Assembly: GCA_009843505.1 (NCBI GenBank)
Contig: VYDI01000002.1
Location: 1 to 64,000 of the forward strand
Direction: 5' to 3'
DNA: 64,000 nucleotides
Origin: Holophagales bacterium
Lineage (GTDB): Bacteria; Acidobacteriota; Thermoanaerobaculia; Multivoradales; Multivoraceae
Shown here: positions 45,301-53,481 of the stretch, piece by piece
Layout of the letters: each line of letters opens with the position of its first letter
Position numbering within the stretch: position 1 is the stretch's first letter
The notes under the pieces: model-generated
Seen by the model: only the letters and a program-made list of their open reading frames with translations
Databases searched by the model: none
Told to the model about the DNA's origin: nothing
Translations under genes and position numbers: made by a program

Positions 45301-45623
45301 GTAGAGTCGAGCTTAAGGAGCGAGAGGCCGATGGCTAGCGCCGTGGTACCGCGTCCGGAGTGGTTGAGGGCAGCGGTTCGTTCGTTGGCTTGGTGCGGAC
45401 CAAGCCGAATAGCGAGAGGGCGGCCGTTTAGTACGTGGCGGCGGGAATGTCGCAGCGGGGGTGGTAGGCCAGCAGTTCTAGGCTCGGCGCGGATCCACTG
45501 GGGTCGCCCTTGGGTTGGGCGTCCCGGCTGGCGTAGTAGACCCAGGTTCAGAGAGGTACGCACTTGGGGCAAGCGGTTCCCGAGGACGGAGCGGCGAAAC
45601 CCAGACACCAGGGCGGTGCTGGC
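45301..45623 (+). other. 323-base gap between hsdS and the GHKL ATPase gene
   Basis: A spacer without a clear feature. A 98-codon open frame at 45331-45627 has AAGGAG at 45315-45320 and ends in an ATGA overlap with the next gene, but its product is Arg/Trp-rich without any fold-like pattern, so coding status is doubtful. No clear promoter is seen; a promoter for the following module would be expected here. The composition is GC-rich, unlike hsdS. Confidence 0.35.
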
Positions 45624-48182
45624 ATGACCAACGAACCGACCTTCGCGGCGCTCGGCGACGCGACCGACAACATAGAGGTCCGCCTAAGCTACCGAATCGT
45701 CGAGTTGTTCTCCGAGGGCCTCTACACGAGTCCGAACAAGGCCCTTGAGGAGCTTGTTGCTAACTCCTTTGATGCCGGTGCCCGAAGAGTCCATGTAGTC
45801 CTCTCTTCTAATCTGCACGAGCAGGACGCGACGATTGCGGTCTTTGACGACGGTGAGGGAATGGATGCGGAGGGCCTCAAACGCCATTGGCTGATTGGCA
45901 TTAGCAACAAACGCAGACTATCTACGCTTCCGAGGGGTCGACAGCAGATCGGCAAGTTCGGCATCGGAAAGCTGGCTACGTATGTGCTATCGAATCGACT
46001 CACTCACATCAGCAAGTGCGGCGGACAGTACTACTCGACCTCCATGGACTACCGGACCATTGACAGACGAGTCGACCGAGAGGTCGAGCCGAAGGCGCCC
46101 ATTCGGCTCGCACTACGAGAGTTGACCGAAATCGAAGCTAGGGAGGCAGTCGAACCCTGGGCCGGGGCGGAGGCGTTCAAGAGGGCGGAGACCGTGTTGT
46201 TCGGAGATGAGAGTCCGGAGTCTTGGACGCTCTGCATCATGTCGTCGCTGAAGCCCAAGGTGCACGAGATCAAGCCAGGCACACTCGGGTGGGTTCTACG
46301 TACCGCGTTGCCGCTCCGGCCGGACTTTGCCATCTGGCTGAACGGCCGGGAGTTGGAGTCGAGCAAGGAAGGCAAGGGCTTACTCAGGCGCTGGGTTCTG
46401 GGGAAGGATCTAGAGGAGCTTCCTCGGCCGAGTCCCAAGGCGATCACTTCCTTGGAGGACATGAACGCCGCGGAGTCTAGTGAGCTTCGCTTCGGACTCG
46501 TTGTCCCGGGACTCGGGCGTATCGCTGGATATGCAGAGGCCTACAAGGATCTCTTGACGGGAAAGTCCGACGAGATCGGCCGTAGCCATGGCTTCTTCGT
46601 TTATGTGTACGGGCGCCTCCTCAATGTGGATGATGGGCACTTCGGTATCTCCCCGGACGAACTGCGGCACGGCACGTTCGGTCGCTTCCGCCTTGTGGTT
46701 CATATGGACGGATTGGACGCAGGACTCCGCTCAAACCGCGAGGCCGTCGGCGAGGGTCCATTGCTCGATACGGCTCAGGACGTCTTGCGGGCGATCTTCA
46801 ACGCAGTGCGTCCCACAATAGAGACTCACGATCGGGATGAGGCACCAGGGGCAAAGCTGGCTCGTATGCTCGCGGCCAGCCCTTCCAGCTTGTCTCGCCG
46901 GCCAATCGTTGATCTGTCAAGATCCGTGGCGGAAGGAAGATGCAAGTCTCGCTATCTCGTCATTCCAGCGCATGAGTCGGACGAGGAGCGGGAAGCGTTC
47001 TTTGCTGATCTTGAGAAGCGCGCAGCGGACGAGGCGGAGCGATTCGTTACGGGCGTCAGTATCGACTTCGACGGATCCTCGCGCGACGGAGTTGCCAAGT
47101 TCCACACGCAGTCTGGTGTCTTGCGGCTCAATGGGTGGCATCCTTTTGTTGCTACCTTCCATGAGGAGTTCACGAACAAGCGGCTGGGCCGGCCGTTGGA
47201 ATTGCTGGCGATGGCGGAGGTCCTTACCGAGGCTCATCTTCACGCGATCGGCATCAAGGTGTCGAGGATCGAGGCGTTTCTCTCCGTGCGAGACCAACTC
47301 CTGCGGCACCTGACGAACGAGTCGGGTCGGCAGAGTGCATTGTCGGTAGCTCAGGCACTTTCCGAGGCACGTAACAGTCCGGACGGGTTGCAAGATGCGG
47401 TCTGCGACGCGTTCGGCAGCCTAGGCTTCGACGTGACTCCTCTTGGGCAGAGAGGTGAGCCGGATGGTGTTGCAGCGGCGCACCTTTCGGCGGATGCCCA
47501 AGGAAGGGCGCGGCACTACAGGGTGAGCTTGGAGGCAAAGAGCAAGGAGAAACCCGGTGTCCCAGTTTCCGCGAAGGACGTAGGCGTTGCGACCGTCGTT
47601 CAGCATCGCGACAAGCGTGAATGCGAGCATGCGATAGTCGTCGGGCCGGCTTTTCCGACTTCAAAGGGGGAAGCCTCTGCATTGGGGCAGCGAATCAAGG
47701 CCGACCGGGAAGTTTCGAGCGCCGCAGGAGCGGGAAAGACTGTAACGCTGATCACTGTGGACGACCTCGCGGAACTCGTTCGCCTTCGGCCCGTGAAGCA
47801 GATAGGCCTTCAGCAACTCCGAGGCCTGTTCCAGGAATGCAGCCTCCCCGAGGAAAGCGCTAGATGGGTCGACGCGGTTCGCCGGACCGCTATGGAGAAG
47901 CCGCCCTACCGGAAGATTGTTGAGACTATCGAGGCCCTGCAGAAGAAGTACAAGAAGGCAGCGGTTAGCTACTCCGCGCTTCGTGTTGAGCTCTCGCACA
48001 TGGTGCCGGCAGTCGAGTACGAGACAGACGAGGATCTTCTCGAGCTTTGCAAGGGAATGGCGCAGATGGCACCGGGCGCTATGTTTGCCAGCGTCAGTAC
48101 GGTCGAACTAGATCAGAGTGCTGAAAACGTCGTGGCGTCTATTGAAGTTGCCATGCAGGACTATACACCGGACGAACAGTGA
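45624..48182 (+). CDS. GHKL ATPase fused to PD-(D/E)xK nuclease domain
   Basis: An 852-residue protein. Residues 41-52 (LEELVANSFDAG) are the GHKL N-box, DDGEGM (75-80) the G1 box and GKFGIGKLA (110-118) the G2 box, so the N-terminus is an Hsp90/MutL/MORC-type ATPase. After a central region of about 400 residues, residues about 588-665 hold a restriction-endonuclease-like fold: D614 in EPDG, then RVSLEAKSK with E637 and K639. This is the PD-(D/E)xK pattern. A DNA methyltransferase gene follows 16 bases later, making a probable ATP-gated restriction factor with its own modification enzyme. The architecture matches the MORC/MutL-like proteins of restriction loci predicted by Iyer, Abhiman and Aravind; activity is not shown. 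Confidence 0.85.
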   Translation: MTNEPTFAALGDATDNIEVRLSYRIVELFSEGLYTSPNKALEELVANSFDAGARRVHVVLSSNLHEQDATIAVFDDGEGMDAEGLKRHWLIGISNKRRLSTLPRGRQQIGKFGIGKLATYVLSNRLTHISKCGGQYYSTSMDYRTIDRRVDREVEPKAPIRLALRELTEIEAREAVEPWAGAEAFKRAETVLFGDESPESWTLCIMSSLKPKVHEIKPGTLGWVLRTALPLRPDFAIWLNGRELESSKEGKGLLRRWVLGKDLEELPRPSPKAITSLEDMNAAESSELRFGLVVPGLGRIAGYAEAYKDLLTGKSDEIGRSHGFFVYVYGRLLNVDDGHFGISPDELRHGTFGRFRLVVHMDGLDAGLRSNREAVGEGPLLDTAQDVLRAIFNAVRPTIETHDRDEAPGAKLARMLAASPSSLSRRPIVDLSRSVAEGRCKSRYLVIPAHESDEEREAFFADLEKRAADEAERFVTGVSIDFDGSSRDGVAKFHTQSGVLRLNGWHPFVATFHEEFTNKRLGRPLELLAMAEVLTEAHLHAIGIKVSRIEAFLSVRDQLLRHLTNESGRQSALSVAQALSEARNSPDGLQDAVCDAFGSLGFDVTPLGQRGEPDGVAAAHLSADAQGRARHYRVSLEAKSKEKPGVPVSAKDVGVATVVQHRDKRECEHAIVVGPAFPTSKGEASALGQRIKADREVSSAAGAGKTVTLITVDDLAELVRLRPVKQIGLQQLRGLFQECSLPEESARWVDAVRRTAMEKPPYRKIVETIEALQKKYKKAAVSYSALRVELSHMVPAVEYETDEDLLELCKGMAQMAPGAMFASVSTVELDQSAENVVASIEVAMQDYTPDEQ

Positions 48183-48198
48183 AGCAGGGGCGGGGCTG

Positions 48199-49434
48199 AT
48201 GAACACTACAGGTGAGAAGAGTATCTATGAGATTCTCGGGCGCGACTCAGTTCATCCCTTCCCGGCACGGATGGCACCAGGTCTTGCCCTTGACGTGCTC
48301 GCCGAGTGCCAGGGGCCGCTCCAGATCCTCGATCCGATGTCGGGCTCCGGCACGGTGCTCGCGGTCGCGGGCTCCAAGGGCCATCATGCGGTTGGTTTTG
48401 ACCTTGATCCTCTGGCGGTACTTATCTCGAGAGTCTGGACCACTTCAGTCGATGTCGATGCCGTTCAAGGCGCAGCGGCCAAGGTGCTCGAACAGGCCCG
48501 TCTTGCTTTCAGGTCGTTGCGGACGCGGGATGCGTATCCCAGGAACGCTGACTCCGAGACACGGAAGTTCACAAGGTACTGGTTCGATGACTACGCGAGG
48601 CGACAGCTCGCCTCGCTCGCTGCAGCGATACGGCGAGTTGGGGACAGATCGATCCGTGAGGCACTTTGGTGCGCCTTTTCGCGCCTTATCATTACCAAAC
48701 AGGCCGGCGCGTCGCTCGCGATGGATCTTTCGCATAGCCGTCCACACCGGAAATTCAAACGTGCGCCGGTGAAGCCTTTTCGCAAGTTCGCGGCCGCCGT
48801 GGACCGAGTTGCCACCAACTGCATCGATCGTACGTGCCAATCCGTCGGCGCGGATGCACGGGTCTACGAAGGGGATGCCCGGCGTCTCGATCTCGCGGAC
48901 AGATCGATCGACTTGGTCATCACGTCTCCACCGTACTTGAATGCTATCGACTATCTGCGCTGTAGTAAGTTCTCCCTTATCTGGATGGGATACTCCGTTG
49001 GAGAGCTTCGGAGTTTGAGGTCTACCATCGTCGGTACCGAGGTAGGGATGGACGCGCGGGACGATAGAGAGATTCAGACAGTACTGGCGGACCTGAAGTT
49101 GCAACCGAAGCTGCAGGGACGTCAGGAGGCGATGCTGGCTCGGTACATCAGGGACATGCGGTGTGCTGTGGAAGAGACATCGCGTGTCCTGGTGGGCGAT
49201 GGGAGAGCGGTTTATGTGGTCGGCGAGAACACGATACGGGGAACGTTTGTTCGGAACGCGATGATCGTGGAGGCGGTAGCCAGCGCGGCGGGACTCCACT
49301 GCACTTCGCGGCGTTCTCGGGAGCTTCCTCCGAATCGGCGCTACTTGCCTCCGCCATCCAAAGAGAGGGAAGCGGCAGCGCTTGGCAATCGTCTCCGGCG
49401 CGAAGTGGTGCTCACGTTTCAGAGGGTGCTGTAG
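48199..49434 (+). CDS. DNA methyltransferase, TSPPY type, partner of the GHKL-nuclease protein
   Basis: A 411-residue site-specific DNA methyltransferase. The opening DSVHPFPARMAPGLA is seen in a group of solitary and restriction-linked enzymes; motif I is DPMSGSGTV (residues 45-53) and catalytic motif IV is TSPPY (242-246), which fits N4-cytosine or N6-adenine methylation. The two motifs are nearly 200 residues apart, the insert containing a helical, basic part that may bind DNA. The ATG at 48199 lies behind a GGGGCGGGG purine run; a longer in-frame start at 48118 overlaps the previous gene. It should protect host DNA from the nuclease encoded just upstream, which is inference from order and pairing. 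Confidence 0.88.
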   Translation: MNTTGEKSIYEILGRDSVHPFPARMAPGLALDVLAECQGPLQILDPMSGSGTVLAVAGSKGHHAVGFDLDPLAVLISRVWTTSVDVDAVQGAAAKVLEQARLAFRSLRTRDAYPRNADSETRKFTRYWFDDYARRQLASLAAAIRRVGDRSIREALWCAFSRLIITKQAGASLAMDLSHSRPHRKFKRAPVKPFRKFAAAVDRVATNCIDRTCQSVGADARVYEGDARRLDLADRSIDLVITSPPYLNAIDYLRCSKFSLIWMGYSVGELRSLRSTIVGTEVGMDARDDREIQTVLADLKLQPKLQGRQEAMLARYIRDMRCAVEETSRVLVGDGRAVYVVGENTIRGTFVRNAMIVEAVASAAGLHCTSRRSRELPPNRRYLPPPSKEREAAALGNRLRREVVLTFQRVL

Positions 49435-49563
49435 CTTGTTGACTCGGGATGGTGCTCTGGGTGCTAGGGCCCTGGACAGTGCGGTGCCCTGTTTGGTTCG
49501 GCGGTCGACCGCTTGGTCGCCGTTGAGGGACCTGGTCGTGCCGGTGCTCTACGCTAGGCGGTC

Positions 49564-51333
49564 ATGAGTCGCCTGGCCCGCTTCGCCGCCGTCCTCGTCC
49601 TTCCCCTGCTCGCCGCCTGCAACGTCGAGATCTCCGTCGACGGCGCCGCCGACGCGGACCTCATCGCCGCGGCCGGCGACGAGTACCTCGCCTTCGTCGC
49701 CGCCCGCGACCCCTACCTCAAGTTTCGCCGCGGGGAGAAGGTGGAGGACTTCCCGGACTGGACGCTCGAAGCCGCCGAGGCGGACGCGGCCTTCGCCCGG
49801 GACCTGCTCGACCGGCTGGCCGGAGTCGATGAGGAGGCCGTCGACCACGAGGACTGGATCTCGCTCAGGCTGCTGCGCTGGAACCTCGGCATGCTGGTCG
49901 AGGCGCCGAAGCACTACTGGGCGGACTTCAACATCACGCCCTACGCGGCCGGCGGCTTCAGCCTGAACATCCTGCACCAGGTGCTCGGCGCTGCTGCGGT
50001 CGGAACCGACGAGGACCGCGCCCACTACCTCCATCTGCTCGACGAGTACGCCCAGGGGATCGGGCAGCTCGCCGACAAGGTCGCCGGGCAGAAGGAACGC
50101 GGCATCTACTTGCCGAAGGCCCAGGTCCCGGCCGTGGTCGGGATGTTCGAGGGCTACCGGGGTCGTCTCGAGGAGCTGTTCGTGCCCGCCGCCGACCGCG
50201 CCGGCGACGGGGCCGACGACTTCCTGAACCAGGTCCGCGAAGCGGTCGAGACGGGAATCGACGCACAGTTCAGCCGCCTGATCGCCGAGCTCGGCGACGA
50301 CTACCTGGAGGCGGCGCCGGAGCAGGTCGGGCTCGGCACGGTGCCGGGCGGCCGCGAGCTCTACGTCCACCGGGTGCGGATGCACACGACGACCGACCTC
50401 ACGCCCGAGGAGATCCACGAACTCGGCCTGGAGCAGGTCGCGCAGATCGAAGCGGAACTGGCGGCGCTGCGCGAGGAGATCGGCTTCGACGCCGCGTCCG
50501 AAGAAACCGCGATGAAGGAGTTCCTGGACCAGGTCCGTGCCGACCCGCGCTTCATCGCCTCGTCGCCCGAGGAGGTCGAGGAGCGCTACATGGGCTACAT
50601 CGAGAAGATCGAGCCCCACATCGGCGACTACTTCGACGTGTTGCCAGAGGCGCCCTACGGCGTCCGCCGCCTCGACCCGACCTCCGAGGCGACGATGACC
50701 TTCGGCGTCTACCAGCTTCCGACGTCCGTCAACCCGCGCGGCGAGTACCGCTACAACGGCTCCGACCTCGAGAACCGCTCCCTGTTCTCGGCCCAGGGGC
50801 TGATCTACCACGAGCTGATCCCCGGTCATCACTTCCAGCTCGCGCTGGCCGCCGAACGGGAGGACCTGCCCCGCTTCCGCCGCGAGACGATCGGCTACGG
50901 CGCCTTCACCGAGGGCTGGGCCGAGTACGCCGCCAACCTCGGCAAGGAGATGGGCGTCTACGAGAACGCGTACGACCTGTACGGCCGCCTGGTCATGGAG
51001 ATGTTCATCTCCTGCCGCCTGGTGCTCGATACCGGCATGAACTACTTCGGCTGGGACATCGAGCGCGCCCGCGAGTACATGAGCGCGCGGGTCGTTTACT
51101 CCGATGTCGAGGTCGCCACGGAACTCCTGCGCTACTCGGCCGACATCCACGGCCAGGCCCTCGCCTACCGCATCGGCAACCTGGAGATCCTCCGCCTGCG
51201 CCGGAAGGCCGAGGAGGCGCTCGGCGACCGCTTCGACATCAAGGCCTTCCACGCCGCCGTCATCGGCAGCGGCGCCATGCCGATGGTCGTGCTGGAGGAG
51301 CACATCGACTGGTGGATCGCGCAGCAGAGGTGA
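49564..51333 (+). CDS. DUF885 family exported metallopeptidase-like lipoprotein
   Basis: A 589-residue DUF885 protein, a family of zinc-peptidase-like proteins related to M32. The lipoprotein signal ends PLLAAC. The metal-binding core is YHELIPGHHFQ, with the further conserved glutamate in GYGAFTEGWAEYAANLG, both near residues 415-455; this is the family's usual position. It probably degrades peptides on the cell surface or in the periplasm. The ATG is preceded by no strong ribosome binding site. It lies just outside the defence island with normal GC-rich codon use and is convergent with the AAA/DUF4143 gene. Confidence 0.9.
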   Translation: MSRLARFAAVLVLPLLAACNVEISVDGAADADLIAAAGDEYLAFVAARDPYLKFRRGEKVEDFPDWTLEAAEADAAFARDLLDRLAGVDEEAVDHEDWISLRLLRWNLGMLVEAPKHYWADFNITPYAAGGFSLNILHQVLGAAAVGTDEDRAHYLHLLDEYAQGIGQLADKVAGQKERGIYLPKAQVPAVVGMFEGYRGRLEELFVPAADRAGDGADDFLNQVREAVETGIDAQFSRLIAELGDDYLEAAPEQVGLGTVPGGRELYVHRVRMHTTTDLTPEEIHELGLEQVAQIEAELAALREEIGFDAASEETAMKEFLDQVRADPRFIASSPEEVEERYMGYIEKIEPHIGDYFDVLPEAPYGVRRLDPTSEATMTFGVYQLPTSVNPRGEYRYNGSDLENRSLFSAQGLIYHELIPGHHFQLALAAEREDLPRFRRETIGYGAFTEGWAEYAANLGKEMGVYENAYDLYGRLVMEMFISCRLVLDTGMNYFGWDIERAREYMSARVVYSDVEVATELLRYSADIHGQALAYRIGNLEILRLRRKAEEALGDRFDIKAFHAAVIGSGAMPMVVLEEHIDWWIAQQR

Positions 51334-51342
51334 AGAGTCACT

Positions 51343-52503
51343 TCACTCGACCACCTCATCTCCCCAGAGCCGCTCCAGGAAACGCTCCCACGGCAGAATC
51401 CAGATCTCGTCGTCCGTTCGTCTGACCGCGTCCTCGTTGCAGACGACGATGGCGGTCCGCGGACGGTGCTCCTCGACGAACGCCCGCAGGCCCTTGAGGT
51501 CCGCTCGCCGCACTCGGCTGCCGCCCTTGACTTCGATCGCCGTGCTTCCATCGCGGCCCAGGACGAAGTCGCACTCGCGGCCGGACCTCGTGCGCCAGAA
51601 CCGGATGGGGAAGTCGCGCTCGCGGTAGGAGCGGTAGGCCAGCAGCTCCATCAGGACGAAGTGCTCCAGGGCGCGCCCGAAGTCGGGTCCAGAGGCCCTC
51701 TCGATTCGCCGGCCGGCGATGTGGTTCGCCACGCCCACATCGAACAGGTAGAACTTCGGCGCGGCGACGATCACCGAACGCGAAGGGCGGCGGCTGAAGG
51801 GCTCGACCAGCACGCCGAGCAGCGTGTCGACCAGGATCTGGAAGTACTCCTTGACGGTCTTGGAACTGACGCCGCAGTCCCTGGCGACGTTGCTGTAGTT
51901 CAGCATCTCGCCGTTGCAGAACGCGAGTGCCTCGAAGAACCGCGAAAACGCGGGGGCGTTGCGGGTCAGTCCCTCGTCGAAGACTTCCTCCTTGAGGTAG
52001 TCGTCCACGTACCCGGCCAGCGCCCGGCGATGGTGCGCCGAGTCGTAGTGCTCGGGAACGAGCCCGCGGTTCAGGGCCGCCAGCAGGTCGAAGCCGGGGA
52101 TCTCGCACCAGGTCAACGGGTGAAGCGCGAAGCGCCAGGCGCGACCGCCGAGCAGGTTCGCGCTCCCGCGCTTCAGCTTGCGGGCGCTGGAGCCGCAGAG
52201 CACGAAGCCGAGGCGCTCCGCCTCGATGAGGCGGTGCACTTCGTCGAGGAGAGCGGGCGCCTTCTGGACCTCGTCGATCAGGATCGGCAGTTCGCGTCTC
52301 GCGCCCTCTGCCGCCGCTATGCGTTCACCGAGGGTCCAGGGCGCGCGGGTGAACTCGAGCATCAGGCGCGTGTCGAGCAGGTCGAAGCAAATCGACTCCG
52401 GGAACTGCCGCTGGAGCAGCGTGGACTTTCCGGTCTTCCTGGCTCCCCAGAGGAAAACCGACTGGCCGCGCGGCAATTCGATCTTGAGTTCGCGGGCGTA
52501 CAT
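51343..52503 (-). CDS. AAA ATPase with DUF4143 domain
   Basis: A 386-residue ATP-binding protein of the AAA_14/DUF4143 family. Walker A GARKTGKST (residues 19-27), Walker B LPILIDEVQKAP, sensor-like FVLCGSSARKLKRG, a winged-helix middle (YSNVARDCGVSSKTVKEYFQIL) and a nuclease-like end FWRTRSGRECDFVLGRDGSTAIEVKGG with the D...ExK spacing. These proteins are widespread, sporadic and uncharacterised; mobile or defence roles have been supposed. The ATG at 52503 is the first possible after the palindromic promoter region; the much longer frame up to 53202 overlaps the PhyH gene and is artefactual. The 45-bp palindrome at 52520 starts 16 bases before the ATG. Confidence 0.85.
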   Translation of the reverse strand: MYARELKIELPRGQSVFLWGARKTGKSTLLQRQFPESICFDLLDTRLMLEFTRAPWTLGERIAAAEGARRELPILIDEVQKAPALLDEVHRLIEAERLGFVLCGSSARKLKRGSANLLGGRAWRFALHPLTWCEIPGFDLLAALNRGLVPEHYDSAHHRRALAGYVDDYLKEEVFDEGLTRNAPAFSRFFEALAFCNGEMLNYSNVARDCGVSSKTVKEYFQILVDTLLGVLVEPFSRRPSRSVIVAAPKFYLFDVGVANHIAGRRIERASGPDFGRALEHFVLMELLAYRSYRERDFPIRFWRTRSGRECDFVLGRDGSTAIEVKGGSRVRRADLKGLRAFVEEHRPRTAIVVCNEDAVRRTDDEIWILPWERFLERLWGDEVVE

Positions 52504-52519
52504 GGTGGGTCTCCGATCT

Positions 52520-52564
52520 CGGAGTGTACTCCGAAATAGTTGAACTATCTCGGAGTACACTCCG
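52520..52564. promoter_or_regulatory. 45-bp near-perfect palindrome before the AAA/DUF4143 gene
   Basis: Two 22-base arms (52520-52541 and 52543-52564) around a single G pair with one mismatch. Within them CGGAGT-GT-ACTCCG and CGGAGT-AC-ACTCCG are themselves palindromic, and ATAGTT-G-AACTAT forms the centre. A further CTCCGA-TC-TCGGAG overlaps at 52511-52524, making about six half-sites of TCGGAG in 55 bases. It lies immediately upstream of the ATPase start, so it is probably an autoregulatory operator or a target site of that protein. Confidence 0.7.
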
Positions 52565-52656
52565 GGATCGCGTGGCCCCGGCGCAGTTCCTGAGCCTCCG
52601 AGTAGCCTTCGGGTGGCAATGAGAGCGCTCCTCTTCGGCCTGCTGTGCGCCGTCAC

Positions 52657-53481
52657 ATGACGCCGAAGCTCCATCCGCTCAACCGGGACTTTCGCTGGGA
52701 GCCCAGAGGCGGCCCCTACCGGCGCATCTCTTCCGCGCAGGCCCACCAGTGGAGCGAGCAGGGCTTCTTCGTGCTGGAGGACGCGGTCGAGCCCTCCACG
52801 CTCGAGCGCCTGATCGCCGAGATCGACCCATGGGAGGCCAAAGCCGAGGCGGCGCTGCGCGAGCTGCCGCAGGGCCGTCGCTTCATCGCCCGCGCTGACG
52901 AGATCACCTTCACCGTCCACCTGGTGCTGCGCTCGGCCTTCCTGCGGGACTTCTGTGCCGGGCCTCTCTTTAGCGATCTCGCCTGGGACCTCGTGGGCGC
53001 GGACGTCCGCCTCTACTGGGACCAGGCGGTCTACAAGAAGCCGAGCGTTCCGGCCCCCTTTCCGTGGCACCAGGACAACGGCTACGGCTTTCTCGACCCG
53101 CAGGCCTATCTCACCTGCTGGATCGCCCTGACCGACGCCACCACCAGCAACGGCTGCCCCCGGGTGCTCCCGGGGCTGCATCGCCACGGCACCCTGGAGC
53201 ACTGGACCACCGACCTCGGCTACTGCTGCGCGGACGAAGACGCCGAAGGGCTCGCCGCGCCGGCGAGAGCCGGCAGCATCGTCGTCTTCTCCTCACTCAC
53301 TCCGCATGCCACCGGGCCGAACCTCACGTCCGAGGTCCGGAAGGCCTACATCGTTCAGCTCGCCCCCGACGGGGCATGTCGCATGGAGCCCGACGAGAGT
53401 GCCGGTGGCTACCGGCCCGTTCTCCAGAACGACCCGGATCGACAGTTCTCTATTCTGGTTTCCGGCCGACCGCCTGCCTAG
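52657..53481 (+). CDS. Phytanoyl-CoA dioxygenase family protein
   Basis: A 274-residue Fe(II)/2-oxoglutarate-dependent dioxygenase of the PhyH family. The double-stranded beta-helix metal ligands are the HxD in PWHQDNGYGF and the distal His in LTPHATGPN; the 2-oxoglutarate Arg follows in VRKAYIVQ. The fold and length are normal. I take ATG 52657; GTG 52645 gives four more residues. These enzymes hydroxylate lipids, small metabolites or halogen-type substrates, so the substrate is open. It shares the upstream region with the DUF4143 gene's palindrome, being divergent from it, and ends over the stop of the TonB receptor gene by four bases. Confidence 0.88.
   Translation: MTPKLHPLNRDFRWEPRGGPYRRISSAQAHQWSEQGFFVLEDAVEPSTLERLIAEIDPWEAKAEAALRELPQGRRFIARADEITFTVHLVLRSAFLRDFCAGPLFSDLAWDLVGADVRLYWDQAVYKKPSVPAPFPWHQDNGYGFLDPQAYLTCWIALTDATTSNGCPRVLPGLHRHGTLEHWTTDLGYCCADEDAEGLAAPARAGSIVVFSSLTPHATGPNLTSEVRKAYIVQLAPDGACRMEPDESAGGYRPVLQNDPDRQFSILVSGRPPA

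Noticed and set aside
45331..45627. 98-codon frame with a ribosome-binding-like AAGGAG before the GHKL gene
   Set aside because: The product is Arg/Trp-rich with no fold-like pattern; kept only as a note on the gap.
52618..52659. 13-codon leader ORF before the PhyH gene
   Set aside because: Too short to judge, no ribosome binding site, and hydrophobic composition could be chance.
51343..53202. 619-residue version of the AAA/DUF4143 protein
   Set aside because: The extra 233 residues come from the strand opposite the PhyH gene and cross the palindrome; the Walker A motif sits at the normal distance from the internal ATG.
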